Assembly: GCA_035380245.1 (NCBI GenBank)
Contig: DAOSXA010000001.1
Span: 812,716 to 876,715, forward strand
DNA from: Candidatus Zixiibacteriota bacterium
Lineage (GTDB): Bacteria; Zixibacteria; MSB-5A5; GN15; FEB-12
DNA length: 64,000 nucleotides
Direction: 5' to 3'
Below the pieces are notes generated by a model. It saw only the letters and a list, made by a program, of their open reading frames with translations. It had not been told where the DNA came from and made no database searches. Below are positions 8,016 through 18,602 of the stretch, one piece after another (position 1 is the first letter of the stretch; every line of letters begins with the position of its first letter). The translations under genes were made by a program, and so were the position numbers.

Positions 8016-9383
8016 ATGACCATAAGAGAACAACTAGCGACAAGAAGCCGGACAATCAAAGAAGGTCACAGCGGCCCCGGACCGGTGATATACTGGATGA
8101 ACCGCGACCAGCGGGCTGTAGACAACTGGGCGTTGCTGTACGCTCAGGACTGGGCGCTACGGTTGAAACGACCGTTATTGGTCTGGGTGGGTCTGTCTTT
8201 TGATCGCGCCAATCCACGGCAGTTGTTGTTTCAGATAAAGGGACTGAAAAGTACCGCAGAGCAGCTCAAAATCCGCCATATTCCGTTAATAGTTGAAACA
8301 GGAAACGCTGCCGAGATACTTCCGAAACTGATCAGGAAAACCAATGCGACGGCACTTGTAACCGATTTTATGCCTTTAAGGTTTGACCTGGAACAACTTC
8401 GCCTGGTTGCCGAAGCCGTGGCTGTTCCTGTTGAGCAAGTCGATGCTCACAATATCGTACCGGCCTGGCTGGTCACGGATAAGCGGGAGTACGGAGCTTA
8501 TACCCTTCGGCCGAAAATCAATCGCCTTTTGCCGCAATATCTGACCGCGTTCTCATCCCTGAAGAAACATCCCTTTCAACCGGCATCGGAGATAACGAAA
8601 CCGGACTGGACCGGTCTTATCCGAAATCTCGGGCTTACCGAAGTCGTTCTTCCCGGTTGGATTGTCCCCGGATCGGCCGGCGGCGAGCGCCAAATGCGGG
8701 AATTTCTGGATAAACGGCTGGCGGATTACGCCGAACGACGGAATGATCCGCAAGCTCGGGCACAGTCGGAACTTTCACCCTGGTTGCACTGCGGTCAACT
8801 TGGTCCTCAACGTGTGGCTCTTGAAGCACAGTCATACGACGAGAACATACCAGCGCAGGAATCATTTCTGGAGGAGTTAATCGTGCGTCGGGAACTGTCG
8901 GATAATTTCTGCCTGTACACTTCCGACTATGACCGGATTGAAGGTTTTCCCGAATGGTCGCAACGGACACTGGCGGAGCATCGTTCCGATCCACGTGAAT
9001 ACTTATACGGTATCGAGCCGTTCGAGACCGGCAACACCCACGATCCGCTTTGGAATGCGGCCCAGGCCGAGCTGGTTGGACGCGGTAAAATGCCCGGATA
9101 TCTGCGGATGTACTGGGCCAAAAAAATACTTGAATGGTCGCCGAACGCCGAGAGAGCAATGGCAACCGCCATATATCTCAACGACCGCTATTCTCTCGAC
9201 GGTTGGGATCCCAACGGCTACGCCGGTATCGCCTGGTCAATCGGCGGCGTACATGACAGAGCCTGGTTCGAAAGGGATATTTTCGGCAAAATTCGCTACA
9301 TGAGTTATAACGGCTGTCGTCGTAAATTCGACGTGGATGGATACATCGAAAAAACGACGTCGTTCTTAACGGAGAACCGATGA
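8016..9383 (+). CDS. phr: Class II CPD photolyase
   Basis: A 455-residue flavoprotein that repairs cyclobutane pyrimidine dimers with blue light. Class II hallmarks are the N-terminal YWMNRDQRAVDNWALLYAQ, and the C-terminal FAD/DNA-binding half with WNAAQAELVGRGKMPGYLRM, YWAKKILEWSP, YLNDRYSLDGWDPNGY and FGKIRYMSYNGCRRKFDVDGYI. The length matches the family. The ATG at 8016 is chosen because AGGAGAG lies just before it; the frame also runs back to 7974 without a ribosome site. It is a single-gene unit on the plus strand, divergent from greA. Confidence 0.93.
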   Translation: MTIREQLATRSRTIKEGHSGPGPVIYWMNRDQRAVDNWALLYAQDWALRLKRPLLVWVGLSFDRANPRQLLFQIKGLKSTAEQLKIRHIPLIVETGNAAEILPKLIRKTNATALVTDFMPLRFDLEQLRLVAEAVAVPVEQVDAHNIVPAWLVTDKREYGAYTLRPKINRLLPQYLTAFSSLKKHPFQPASEITKPDWTGLIRNLGLTEVVLPGWIVPGSAGGERQMREFLDKRLADYAERRNDPQARAQSELSPWLHCGQLGPQRVALEAQSYDENIPAQESFLEELIVRRELSDNFCLYTSDYDRIEGFPEWSQRTLAEHRSDPREYLYGIEPFETGNTHDPLWNAAQAELVGRGKMPGYLRMYWAKKILEWSPNAERAMATAIYLNDRYSLDGWDPNGYAGIAWSIGGVHDRAWFERDIFGKIRYMSYNGCRRKFDVDGYIEKTTSFLTENR

Positions 9384-9536
9384 AAAGTCTCCATTCTCGA
9401 GCACGAAGCGTGAGTTAATCCATCGCTTACCGGTTCATCTGCAAATCGAAAAGAATTTCACCTATCGCCGTCAGGTAATTATGCCGTTATTCGATAAGTG
9501 ATGGCGCAGTGCGGTTATTCTTCGTTTCTTCTTGAA

Positions 9537-9812
9537 ATGAAAAAGCCTGATAAACTGACCAATCTGGTTTCAGTCGGACCATCCATTGCAAGAGATCTGG
9601 AAGATCTGGGGATCACCGAAGTGGAACAGTTGATCGGCCGTGACGCCGGTGAGTTGTTCGAGGAGCTGCAGCGACTCAAAGGCGGACCGGTGGATCGTTG
9701 CTGTGAGGATGTCTTCCGGGCGGCGATTGCCCAGGCGGAAAATCCCGATCTTCCGGACGAGCAGAAGAAATGGTGGTACTGGTCGCGCGTGCGCAAGGGT
9801 CAGAAACCTTAG
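9537..9812 (+). CDS. Cdd1-like helix-hairpin-helix protein
   Basis: A 91-residue protein (104 if translation starts at 9498). It has a helix-hairpin-helix-like segment, LVSVGPSIARDLEDLGITEVEQLIG, then a region with CCEDVFRAAIAQAEN and WWYWSR. This is the pattern of the 'pathogenicity locus' Cdd1 family, small HhH proteins often found near DNA-repair genes; the photolyase gene is just upstream. The exact function of the family is not known. MKKPDKL fits the family start, but no clear Shine-Dalgarno separates the two Met options. Confidence 0.7.
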   Translation: MKKPDKLTNLVSVGPSIARDLEDLGITEVEQLIGRDAGELFEELQRLKGGPVDRCCEDVFRAAIAQAENPDLPDEQKKWWYWSRVRKGQKP

Positions 9813-9891
9813 AAGAAATCACTTACCGCGTCTGAATAAAAAAGACCGCCTCGGTCGCGCCGTTTATGAGGATCACTGTAATAAGCAGAGA

Positions 9892-10431
9892 TTACTTGTT
9901 GATGAGTTCTTCCGGCTGCCGCTCTTTCGTCGCATCTCCAACACCGGCTGAACGACGGCGCTCCGCTTGAAGATCGGCGACCAGACGGCGAAGAGCTTGC
10001 TGATCCACACCCCGTCGCAGTCGTCCAGCCACGAAAATAACCAGAACAAACGGAACAGCGAGGGTCAGACACGGTCCTATCCAATCGGTGAGATTGAAGT
10101 GGACGGCGAGTCCGACTGTGACGAGGATCGCACCCAACCCCAGCAGGATTTTGGGCAGGGCGCCGTTAAACGCCGATTCGGGCTGGATCGACTGATTGAC
10201 GGCTGTCCGGTTTGGCGGTTGGAACAGCATCAGAATACGACAGATCCTCTTGCCGTGTTTCAAATACACCTGACAGGTCACCGCTGCTGTAATAACCAGG
10301 AAGAGGTAGTCCGTCTGCCGGTTGATTATCAGCAGTACCGCGCCGGCGTAGAGAAAGACTATGATGACAATGAGCAATGTCCGGTTACTGCTACCCGATG
10401 CACCTGGTGTCTGATCAGAAGTTATTCCCAT
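9892..10431 (-). CDS. Four-helix integral membrane protein of unknown function
   Basis: A 179-residue protein with four hydrophobic segments, near residues 18-37, 43-58, 94-112 and 116-135. A charged cytoplasmic-type tail follows (RLRRGVDQQALRRLVADLQAERRR), probably a short helix or coiled coil. I recognise no family. The clear helix pattern supports this strand over an overlapping plus-strand frame (9967-10536), which is rich in Gln/Arg and looks like a shadow. Confidence 0.55.
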   Translation of the reverse strand: MGITSDQTPGASGSSNRTLLIVIIVFLYAGAVLLIINRQTDYLFLVITAAVTCQVYLKHGKRICRILMLFQPPNRTAVNQSIQPESAFNGALPKILLGLGAILVTVGLAVHFNLTDWIGPCLTLAVPFVLVIFVAGRLRRGVDQQALRRLVADLQAERRRSAGVGDATKERQPEELINK

Positions 10432-10691
10432 AACTATTTGTTCGGATATTACAACACGATTCTAAAGCGTCAGATTTTTCACACACGACAGCAAACGGAA
10501 TCGTCTCAGGATTCATCGAACCCACATGAATCCTGATTTGATTTCGTATTCAGCCGTTGTCCAATCGTAACCGATTACCTATATTCGAAAGCGGAGGCAG
10601 AGACATCACCGGTATGAATCATTCCGGCGAAGGGGCTGTCGAACCATATTAATGTGAAAACAAAAAATCTACCTTATTCGGGGAGCACCTC

Positions 10692-13600
10692 ATGCGTCAT
10701 CCTAATATCACGTTTTTAAGCGGAAGTTATATTCGTATTGTCCTGATAGCGCTTGCCTTGATCGTCACAGCCGGGGCAGGTCTCGGCATTCTGGCCGATC
10801 TTCCGGGCGAAAAGCCGGATCGTGAGGTCCGGGTCGAATCGTTCGAGCCGCAAGGAGAAACGCAGCCGCAAACGAACATAACCATCGTCTTTTCCAACGA
10901 ACTCGTCCCGCCGGACAGCATCGACCGTCCGGTGATCGACATGCCGGTAGTGTTCGATCCGCCGATCGCGGGCCTTGCCCGCTGGGTGGCGACGGATGCC
11001 ATTCGTTTTTTCCCGGATGAGCCATTGGCCGCCGCTACCGCGTTTTCGGTGAAAATCAAATCCAACCGCGACTGGGTGCGCGGCAACCGGATCAAGGACG
11101 CCGCCGAGTTCGAGTTCCATACCCCCAAGCTGAGTGTGCGACACTGGAATTCATGGGCGCAGCGTGATGCGGACGATACGCAAGCGGGAAGATTTTTTAT
11201 CGAAATCCGCTTCAATTACGAAGTCAGGGTCGAGGAGTTACGCAACCGTCTGAGCATTTCCGGCCGAGGCTCCGTCCTCGTCGAGCACCTCGACTTCGAG
11301 GTGGCGCCGATTGATGTCTCGCTCGACGATTTCGTACAGGAACAGTACGATTCCGTTTACGCTTATGAATTCACTATTAAAACCGACAAAGTGCCCCTCA
11401 ACCGCTTCCAGCAATCTTTCGAAGCACGCCTCGACCAGTCACTCAAATGCCGCAACTGCGGCGAATCGTTGGAACACGACTACGGTCGCCGTCTCGAAAT
11501 GCCCTCACAACCAACCTGGGCGCTCAAGATCACGAATGTCGAGGCGCGCGGCAAATCCATCCGGGTGAGTTTGAGTCACCGGGTTAACTCATCGGAGGCG
11601 GCTGAACATGTTTCGGTGGAGCCGAAAGTCGAGAAATTATCGGTTGGAAGCGATTATGCCGGATTCAACCTTGACGGGGAATTCCATCCGGGGGAAACCT
11701 ATGAAATCAATATCACTTCGGGTCTGCGCTCGGTCGACGGCTCCCGGTTGGATCGCAGCTTTTCCGGCCGCGTCTATATCCCCGACCTGTCGCCTTCGGT
11801 GAAGTTCTCCGACGAGGGTTTATACCTTCCGAGGCGCGGCAATCGTCTGCTCCAGATAGAAACGATCAATGTCGACACGGTGACAATCGAGGTTCAGCAA
11901 ATCTACGCCAACAATCTGGTCCACTATCTGGCAGGTGCGCGTCCGGATTATTATTACGGTTTCGATCTTTCTCTCTACGGCCGTCAGCTTTGGATCAAGG
12001 ATTTTCCCCTGTACGGAGAAAAGAACAAGACGCTTTTATCCACGGTCGATTTGAGCGATTTGATCGGACAAAAAGAGACCGGGATTTTCCGCATTACAGC
12101 GCGTTCCCGCCAGGGACGCTGGACTTCCGACACGCGCCAGGCAATGTTGACCGATATCGGCATCGTGACGCGTAAGACCGACGACCAGCTCACCGTCTGG
12201 CTAAACACGCTTAACGAGGTCGAGCCGATCAAGGGAGCGCGCGTAGCTCTCTACAGTCGCAATAATCAGGTGTTGAAAGAAGCCGTTTCGAACAAAGAAG
12301 GTATCGTAACGCTCGACAACCTGTCGCAGTTCGACAAAGAAGCTGCTCCGTTTGCCGTAGTCGTCGAAAACGGGGAGGATCTGGCTTACCTGTTGTTCAA
12401 CCAATGTCTGGTCGACCAGAGCGATTTCGACATCCAGGGACGACCGTATTTGACCAAAGGGTACGAATCGTTTTTGTATTCCGACCGCGGTGTCTACCGA
12501 CCCGGTGAGACGGCGCATCTGGTGTCGATCGTACGCGGCACCGGCTGTTCGATTCCGGCTGATTTTCCCTACCGGCTCGAAATTACCGACCCACGCGGAG
12601 AACTTATTAAAACCTATCTGATGAACGACGCCGGAGAAGCCATGTCCTCGGTTGATTTCGAGGTCGACGGTGCGGCCATGACTGGAAAATATGTCGTGAC
12701 GGCGCTGGTCGGCGAAGACGACCGTATCGGACGAGCCGAGTTCCAGGTGGAAGAGTTCATGCCGGATCGGATCAAAACCGTGATCGAACCGGCGGCGACG
12801 GAGTTCAAAGAGGGTGACACGGTCAAGTTCACGGTTGTTGGTACTTATTTGTTCGGTCCGCCCGCAGCGGGTTTGAAAGTTTCGGCAAGTCTCACACTCG
12901 AGGCACAACCGTTTCAACCGCAGGGTTATTCGAAGTACGTGTTCTGCGACAATCAAATTACCTTCAAGCAGGATCTGATCAAGCTGGGCGACGCTAAGCT
13001 CGATGACTCCGGCAAGTATGTTTACGAACAACGACTGAGCAGCAGTATTACCGCACCGGCAGCCCTTAAGGGAACTATCTGGGGACAGGTTTCGGAGCAC
13101 GGTGGTCGCGGGGTAAGCGATTATGCCACGATTACGGTTCATCCTTATCCCGTCTACATAGGATTGCGGTCGAACATCGAGGGCTATGCCAAACTCAATG
13201 ATTCGGCAACGGCCGAAGTCATTGCCTATGTACCCGGGGGAGGCCCGGTAGCGATTAAGAACGCTTTGGTAAAATACTACAAGGTCGAGTATAATTCGGT
13301 CTATCGGAAAATTCAGGGCGGACGTAACCGTTGGGTCTCGGAGCGAACCGAACGCCTGCTCGACTCCGCCAGGATCGATATTACTCCGCAGGGGGCGCAT
13401 GTCGGGCTAGTGCCGACAAATTACGGCCGTTATCGCATCACCGTTCAGGATCCGCAGGGAGGGCATCAGGCCGCAATCGAGTTCTATGCCAGCGGCTGGG
13501 GATATGCCCCCTGGTCCATGGAGCAACCGGATCGGATCCAGTTCGATCTCGATCACGAGCTTTACTATCCCGGCGACACGGCAATGCTACAGGTGCGGGC

Positions 13601-16181
13601 ACCGTTCGCCGGAAAGCTGCTGTTAACGGTGGAGCGGGACGAAGTCGTTCATTACGAAACGATCACCATGCCGGAGAACACCGCCGAAATTCCCCTGATC
13701 GTGCGTAAGAACTGGTTCCCCAATGTGTACATCACCGGGACGTTGGTCAAGGCGGCAGCAGAGATCGAGAGCAAGACTCCGGCGAGAGCGTTCGGAACAA
13801 TTCCCCTTTGCCTCGATCCCAAAACAAAGGCACTGTTGATCAAGCTCGAAGCTCCCGAGGTGATGAAGCCAAAGCAAAACATATCGATTGAGGTCGAAAC
13901 TCCGGAACAACCAAACAGCACCCTGATGCTGGCGGCGGTCGATGAAGGGATCCTCCAATTGACCGCCTATGAAGTTCCTGATCCGCTCGATTTCTTCCAC
14001 GGCAAGCGCCGAGCGGCAGTTCAGGCCTATGACCTGTATTCGTTCATTTATCCGCAGGCGTCGGAGGAAAGCAACCGTCTCAGTCCGGCCGGAGGAGCTC
14101 AGTTGAGCCGTTTCGCGGAACAGCGCAAGCGGCAGTTGAATCCGTTCTCGGCCAAACGGGTCAAACCGGTAGCGCTCTGGTCGGGAGCGGTCAAGACCGA
14201 CAGTTTCGGCCGGGCGACTGTCGACCTTGAGGTCCCGCAATTCAACGGGCAGTTGACGATCATGGCGGTTGCAACGAAGAATGATTTATTCGGTTCGGCT
14301 GTTACGGCTACCAAAGTACGCGATAAGATCGTGATTCAGGAAAGCTTCCCGCGTTTCATCAGCCCGAACGATGTGATCGACGGTATGATCACGGTTTACA
14401 ACAATCTCGGCCGGGAGGCTCCCATTACGGTCGACCTGGCGCTCGACGGACCGGCGGAGTTGCTCGAACCGGGCAGCAAGACGGTCACGGTTAAAGAGAG
14501 CGGTGATGCGGTGGTTCGTTTCAAGTTCAAGGCGAACCTGAAACCGGGCGTGGTCAAACTGAAAATAAGCGCTTCGAGCGGCAGCGAAACCAGCACCGAG
14601 GAGTTCGAATTATCGAATCGTCCGGCTCAACCGCTCACGACCGTGTACGGCTCCGGAACGGTCAACGACTCGACTCCGGCCAGTTTCATGTTCGGCGGAT
14701 CGTGGGTTGAGGGAACCGATCAATACGTAATCAAGACCTCATCGCTGGCGGCGGTCTCGTTCACGCGAAATATCGAGTTCCTGCTCAAATATCCGTACGG
14801 TTGTGTCGAGCAGACCACCTCACGCCTGTTCCCGCTGATTTATTTTAATGATCTGGCCAGGTTCGTGAGACCGGAACTGCTAGGCGGGCACGGGCATGAG
14901 TATTATATCGATGAAGGGATCGAGAAACTGATCGGCATGCAGCGCTCCGACGGCGCGTTCAACTACTGGCCCTCTTTCAGTTCCGGTTATCACAACTGGT
15001 CCTCGATTTACACCGCGCATTTTTTGGTCGAGGCTAAAGCGGCCGGTTACGAGGTAGATGATAAAGCCTACGACCGAGTGCTGGATTTTCTCAAAAACAT
15101 GGCGCGCGGAAAGGTTTACAAGGACATAACCGATGTCCATCGCATCTACGCTGCTTATGCCCTGACCCGTGCGGGCAAGATCGACAAGAAGGTAATCAAC
15201 GCTCTCAAAGATATGGATCAGAGCGACCTTCCCGCTTACGCTCGTTACCAGATGGCCGGCGCGCTCGGCATGGCCGGTGAAATAGATCTGGCCCTCTCGA
15301 TGCTGCCGGGTGAAATACATCCCGATCTGACCGATCCCGAAGACGGCGGTAATTTCAACTCGGGCGTTCGCACCAACGCGATTCTGCTCGATGTCATGAT
15401 ACAACTGACGCCTGATCATACCGGTATTCCGGTATTGGTCCAGTCGCTCATGGAGGATGCCCGGATCGGACACTGGTATACGACCCAGGCTACTTCGTTT
15501 GCGTTGATGGCGCTCGGTAAATTTTTCAAGGATCATGACGTACCGGATTTCCAGGGGACTCTGGCAATCAGCTCCGGAGAAACGATTCCCTTCGATACGG
15601 CGGCGTTCGAGCTGTTGCGCGATGATCTGGCGGGGGAACGCATAACGCTAAGTATCGATGGTTCCGGAGATTGTTATTATTACTGGAACTCGTCGGGGGT
15701 CAGCACTTCGCCGATGACACCGGAGTACGAGCGCGGTATCCGGGTGCAGCGGGAGTATCTCAATGACGAGGGCAAACCGCTCGATTTACAGAATGTCGAA
15801 CTCGGATCACAGGTAATAGCCCGGATTACAATAACGGCTCTTAACAAAACGCTCCAAAACGTGGTCGTGAACGACATGCTCCCGGCCGGATTCGAAGTCG
15901 AGAATCCACGGCTGGCCAACACCCCCGAGATGAGTTGGATTCCCAAAACGGAGTCATCGTTCACCTACCGCGACATTCGGGATGATCGTTTGCTCCTGTT
16001 CATGGATTTATCGGAGAACAAACCCAAGACGTTCCATTACAGTTTGCGGGCGATCTCGACCGGTGAGTTCAAAATACCGGCGATATCGGCAGAGTGTATG
16101 TACAATCCACTCATTGCCGGTGCGGCATCGTCCGGCGTAATGACGATCAAAGGCGTGGGGGAAACTTCGACGGAGCAATAG
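10692..16181 (+). CDS. Bacterial alpha-2-macroglobulin, thioester-type
   Basis: An 1829-residue periplasmic protease-trap protein of the ECAM (YfhM) kind. An N-terminal membrane segment is at about residues 11-33, with no lipobox Cys, unlike the E. coli lipoprotein. MG domains follow, with the MG2 signature DRGVYRPGETAHL near 600 and the A2M-domain VALWSGAVKTDSFGRATVDLEVPQFNGQLTIMAVA region near 1160. The thioester motif is YGCVEQTT (Cys1371, Gln1374), and an all-alpha thioester domain and a receptor-like end follow. A CxxC pair (KCRNCGES, near residue 256) is unusual. These proteins are thought to trap proteases that breach the outer membrane. The PBP1C gene follows within 25 bp, the classic A2M-PBP1C pairing. 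GGGAG lies 6 bp before the ATG. Confidence 0.92.
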   Translation: MRHPNITFLSGSYIRIVLIALALIVTAGAGLGILADLPGEKPDREVRVESFEPQGETQPQTNITIVFSNELVPPDSIDRPVIDMPVVFDPPIAGLARWVATDAIRFFPDEPLAAATAFSVKIKSNRDWVRGNRIKDAAEFEFHTPKLSVRHWNSWAQRDADDTQAGRFFIEIRFNYEVRVEELRNRLSISGRGSVLVEHLDFEVAPIDVSLDDFVQEQYDSVYAYEFTIKTDKVPLNRFQQSFEARLDQSLKCRNCGESLEHDYGRRLEMPSQPTWALKITNVEARGKSIRVSLSHRVNSSEAAEHVSVEPKVEKLSVGSDYAGFNLDGEFHPGETYEINITSGLRSVDGSRLDRSFSGRVYIPDLSPSVKFSDEGLYLPRRGNRLLQIETINVDTVTIEVQQIYANNLVHYLAGARPDYYYGFDLSLYGRQLWIKDFPLYGEKNKTLLSTVDLSDLIGQKETGIFRITARSRQGRWTSDTRQAMLTDIGIVTRKTDDQLTVWLNTLNEVEPIKGARVALYSRNNQVLKEAVSNKEGIVTLDNLSQFDKEAAPFAVVVENGEDLAYLLFNQCLVDQSDFDIQGRPYLTKGYESFLYSDRGVYRPGETAHLVSIVRGTGCSIPADFPYRLEITDPRGELIKTYLMNDAGEAMSSVDFEVDGAAMTGKYVVTALVGEDDRIGRAEFQVEEFMPDRIKTVIEPAATEFKEGDTVKFTVVGTYLFGPPAAGLKVSASLTLEAQPFQPQGYSKYVFCDNQITFKQDLIKLGDAKLDDSGKYVYEQRLSSSITAPAALKGTIWGQVSEHGGRGVSDYATITVHPYPVYIGLRSNIEGYAKLNDSATAEVIAYVPGGGPVAIKNALVKYYKVEYNSVYRKIQGGRNRWVSERTERLLDSARIDITPQGAHVGLVPTNYGRYRITVQDPQGGHQAAIEFYASGWGYAPWSMEQPDRIQFDLDHELYYPGDTAMLQVRAPFAGKLLLTVERDEVVHYETITMPENTAEIPLIVRKNWFPNVYITGTLVKAAAEIESKTPARAFGTIPLCLDPKTKALLIKLEAPEVMKPKQNISIEVETPEQPNSTLMLAAVDEGILQLTAYEVPDPLDFFHGKRRAAVQAYDLYSFIYPQASEESNRLSPAGGAQLSRFAEQRKRQLNPFSAKRVKPVALWSGAVKTDSFGRATVDLEVPQFNGQLTIMAVATKNDLFGSAVTATKVRDKIVIQESFPRFISPNDVIDGMITVYNNLGREAPITVDLALDGPAELLEPGSKTVTVKESGDAVVRFKFKANLKPGVVKLKISASSGSETSTEEFELSNRPAQPLTTVYGSGTVNDSTPASFMFGGSWVEGTDQYVIKTSSLAAVSFTRNIEFLLKYPYGCVEQTTSRLFPLIYFNDLARFVRPELLGGHGHEYYIDEGIEKLIGMQRSDGAFNYWPSFSSGYHNWSSIYTAHFLVEAKAAGYEVDDKAYDRVLDFLKNMARGKVYKDITDVHRIYAAYALTRAGKIDKKVINALKDMDQSDLPAYARYQMAGALGMAGEIDLALSMLPGEIHPDLTDPEDGGNFNSGVRTNAILLDVMIQLTPDHTGIPVLVQSLMEDARIGHWYTTQATSFALMALGKFFKDHDVPDFQGTLAISSGETIPFDTAAFELLRDDLAGERITLSIDGSGDCYYYWNSSGVSTSPMTPEYERGIRVQREYLNDEGKPLDLQNVELGSQVIARITITALNKTLQNVVVNDMLPAGFEVENPRLANTPEMSWIPKTESSFTYRDIRDDRLLLFMDLSENKPKTFHYSLRAISTGEFKIPAISAECMYNPLIAGAASSGVMTIKGVGETSTEQ

Positions 16182-16202
16182 CCGCCGTTGATCCCTGGAG
16201 AG

Positions 16203-18527
16203 ATGCGATTGAAACCGCTGGTCATGAAATACAGAAGGCTGCTCTGGTCGACGGGAGCGTTCCTGCTCCTGTCGATCGTGCTCGACCTTTGGGTGTTTCC
16301 GCTGCCGGTTGAAAAGCTCCATCGTCCGGCTGCTACCTTCGTGTACAGTCGCGAGGGTCGGATGCTGTCCTGTTTTACCTCATCCGACAGGTTCTGGCGT
16401 CGACCGGTGCCTCTGAAGGAAATCTCTCCCCGTTTGATAGAGGCAGTCCTTTGTATGGAAGATCGCTGGTTCTACTACCATCCCGGTGTGAATCCGGTAG
16501 CTTTGGCGCAGGCGGCGGTCGACAACCTCCGTGCGGGGCATATCAAACGAGGCGGATCGACCATCACCATGCAGATCGCCCGGATGATCGAACCCAAGGA
16601 GCGCACTTACGCCTCCAAAGCGATTGAGATTCTCCGCGCCTTGCAATTGGAGTTGCATTATTCCAAGGATGAACTGCTGGAGCTGTATTTCAATCTCGCT
16701 CCGTACGGCGGGAATATCGAGGGAGTCGGCGCCGCAACTTATTTCTATTTCGAGAAAGAACCGAGTCGACTCTCCTGGTCGGAAGCGGCGATTCTTACTG
16801 CCATTCCAGCTTCGCCGACCCGATTCCGCCCCGATCGCGATCGGGAGCTTTGTCGTAATCGTCGTGATCGGGTTCTCGAAACACTACATGCGGAGGGAGT
16901 GATTGACGACGACCTGTACGCCTCAGCACTTGAGGAAACATTGCCGCAAGAGCGCGTAACCCCGCCTGCGAGCGCTCCTCATTACAGCCAGTGGGTTTCA
17001 CAGAAATACCGTTCGCATTCGACCGTACGCTCCACTTTGAACCACGACATCCAGACCATGTGCGAGCAGCTTGTCGGGCGGCATCATGCTCGTCTGGCGC
17101 CGCTCGATATCAACAACCTGGCCGTAGTGGTGCTGGATAACCGTCGCCATGATCTGCTCGCGATGGTCGGTTCGGCTGATTTCACCGATGAACCTCATTC
17201 CGGGCAAATTAACGGCGCATTGGCGAAACGCTCTCCCGGTTCGGCGCTTAAGCCGTTCGTTTATGCGCTCGGACTCGAACAGGGACTTATTTCACCGAGC
17301 CAGCAGATCGAGGATATCCCGGTTAACTACAGCGGCTATCAACCGGACAATTACGACGAACAGTTCCACGGCCTGGTAACGGTGCGCGATGCGCTGGTCA
17401 ATTCGTACAACGTGCCGGCCGTCAACCTGACCTCCAGGATCGGGCTTAAGAATTTCTACGACATGCTTCGCTCCGGAGGCTTGACGACGATCGATCGCAA
17501 ACCCGAGGAATACGGCCTCCCGCTCGTGCTGGGAGCATGCGAGGTGCAACTGCTCGACTTGACCAACCTTTACGCCACGGTTGCCTCTTCCGGGTATTAT
17601 CGACCCGTCTCCGATACGATCGGTGCGATGCCCTCCGACACAGGCCGTCAGCTTTTATCGGAGCAGGTCTGTTACGTTCTGAGCGATCTGCTTAGCGGTC
17701 TGAAACGGCCGGACCTGCCGACTGCCTGGGAATCTACCGCCGACATGCCGCGTGTGGCCTGGAAAACCGGGACATCGTACGGCCGCAAGGATGCCTGGTC
17801 AATCGGGTACAATCCACGTTTCACGGTGGGAGTCTGGGCCGGGAATTTTGACGGCGCCGGTTCGGCCGACATCGTGGGGGCGGCTATTGCCACACCGCTT
17901 ATGATTGAGATTTTTCACGAGCTGGTCGGACAGAAAGCCGAGGAATGGTTCGCGATGCCGAAAGGTGTCGGTATGCGACGCGTCTGCGCTCTCAGCGGTA
18001 AATTGCCGGGGCCGTTCTGCTCGGAAACACGTGAAGAATTATATATCGAGGGGGTTTCACCGATCGAGCGCTGCGATCTTCATCAACGCATTCTCGTTGA
18101 CCGCAGCACCGGCTATCGCCATTGTGCCGCATGCAGCGACGGGTATGACCTGGTGGATTCGATTGTGGTGGTTTATCCCTCTAAAACCGCCGGCTGGCTG
18201 GCTCTCAACGGTATTGCCACCAGCCTGCCCGAGCACAATCCGAAATGCCGCACGATGCTGCAGGGGGATGCTCCGGTGATCGTATCACCCGAGGACAACG
18301 CCTCGTATGAAATCGCATCGGAAATACCGCGCGACTATCAGCAAATCCTGCTGCAGGCTTCGGTCCAGAATTGCCGGAGTCGCCTGCACTGGTTTCTGAA
18401 CGGGGAACATTATCGCACCGTTCCGTCCGGACAACGGCTGTTTTATCCACCCCAACCTGGATCATACCGACTGACCTGCGTGGATGACCAGGGCCGGGCG
18501 AGCTCGGTACGATTCTCGGTTAAGTAG
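16203..18527 (+). CDS. pbpC: Penicillin-binding protein 1C
   Basis: A 774-residue bifunctional peptidoglycan synthase. An N-terminal TM (about 12-32) leads into a GT51 glycosyltransferase domain with EDRWFYYHPGVNP and RGGSTITMQIARM. The transpeptidase domain has SALK (SxxK), SYN and KTGTS motifs. A C-terminal biPBP_C domain follows with several Cys residues (CALSGKLPGPFC, CDLH, CAAC). PBP1C would repair peptidoglycan after damage, in concert with the thioester A2M encoded just upstream. The start is uncertain: the ATG at 16203 has GGAG only 2-3 bp away, and a TTG at 16188 is possible. Both keep the TM. It lies 22-75 bp from neighbours, in an operon with the A2M gene. Confidence 0.92.
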   Translation: MRLKPLVMKYRRLLWSTGAFLLLSIVLDLWVFPLPVEKLHRPAATFVYSREGRMLSCFTSSDRFWRRPVPLKEISPRLIEAVLCMEDRWFYYHPGVNPVALAQAAVDNLRAGHIKRGGSTITMQIARMIEPKERTYASKAIEILRALQLELHYSKDELLELYFNLAPYGGNIEGVGAATYFYFEKEPSRLSWSEAAILTAIPASPTRFRPDRDRELCRNRRDRVLETLHAEGVIDDDLYASALEETLPQERVTPPASAPHYSQWVSQKYRSHSTVRSTLNHDIQTMCEQLVGRHHARLAPLDINNLAVVVLDNRRHDLLAMVGSADFTDEPHSGQINGALAKRSPGSALKPFVYALGLEQGLISPSQQIEDIPVNYSGYQPDNYDEQFHGLVTVRDALVNSYNVPAVNLTSRIGLKNFYDMLRSGGLTTIDRKPEEYGLPLVLGACEVQLLDLTNLYATVASSGYYRPVSDTIGAMPSDTGRQLLSEQVCYVLSDLLSGLKRPDLPTAWESTADMPRVAWKTGTSYGRKDAWSIGYNPRFTVGVWAGNFDGAGSADIVGAAIATPLMIEIFHELVGQKAEEWFAMPKGVGMRRVCALSGKLPGPFCSETREELYIEGVSPIERCDLHQRILVDRSTGYRHCAACSDGYDLVDSIVVVYPSKTAGWLALNGIATSLPEHNPKCRTMLQGDAPVIVSPEDNASYEIASEIPRDYQQILLQASVQNCRSRLHWFLNGEHYRTVPSGQRLFYPPQPGSYRLTCVDDQGRASSVRFSVK

Positions 18528-18602
18528 GATCAGTCCCCCTCACCTGTTAAAGGCATGTTGACGAATCACCGAAGGTTCATATATGCTATTGATAAACCTG
18601 CT

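Noticed and set aside
9967..10536. Plus-strand 189-residue frame opposite the four-TM protein
   Set aside because: Rich in Gln/Arg/Asp with no folded pattern; the opposite strand has four clear TM segments.
12201..13400. A 399-residue minus-strand frame inside the A2M gene
   Set aside because: The A2M reading frame is certain; this is a shadow produced by codon bias.
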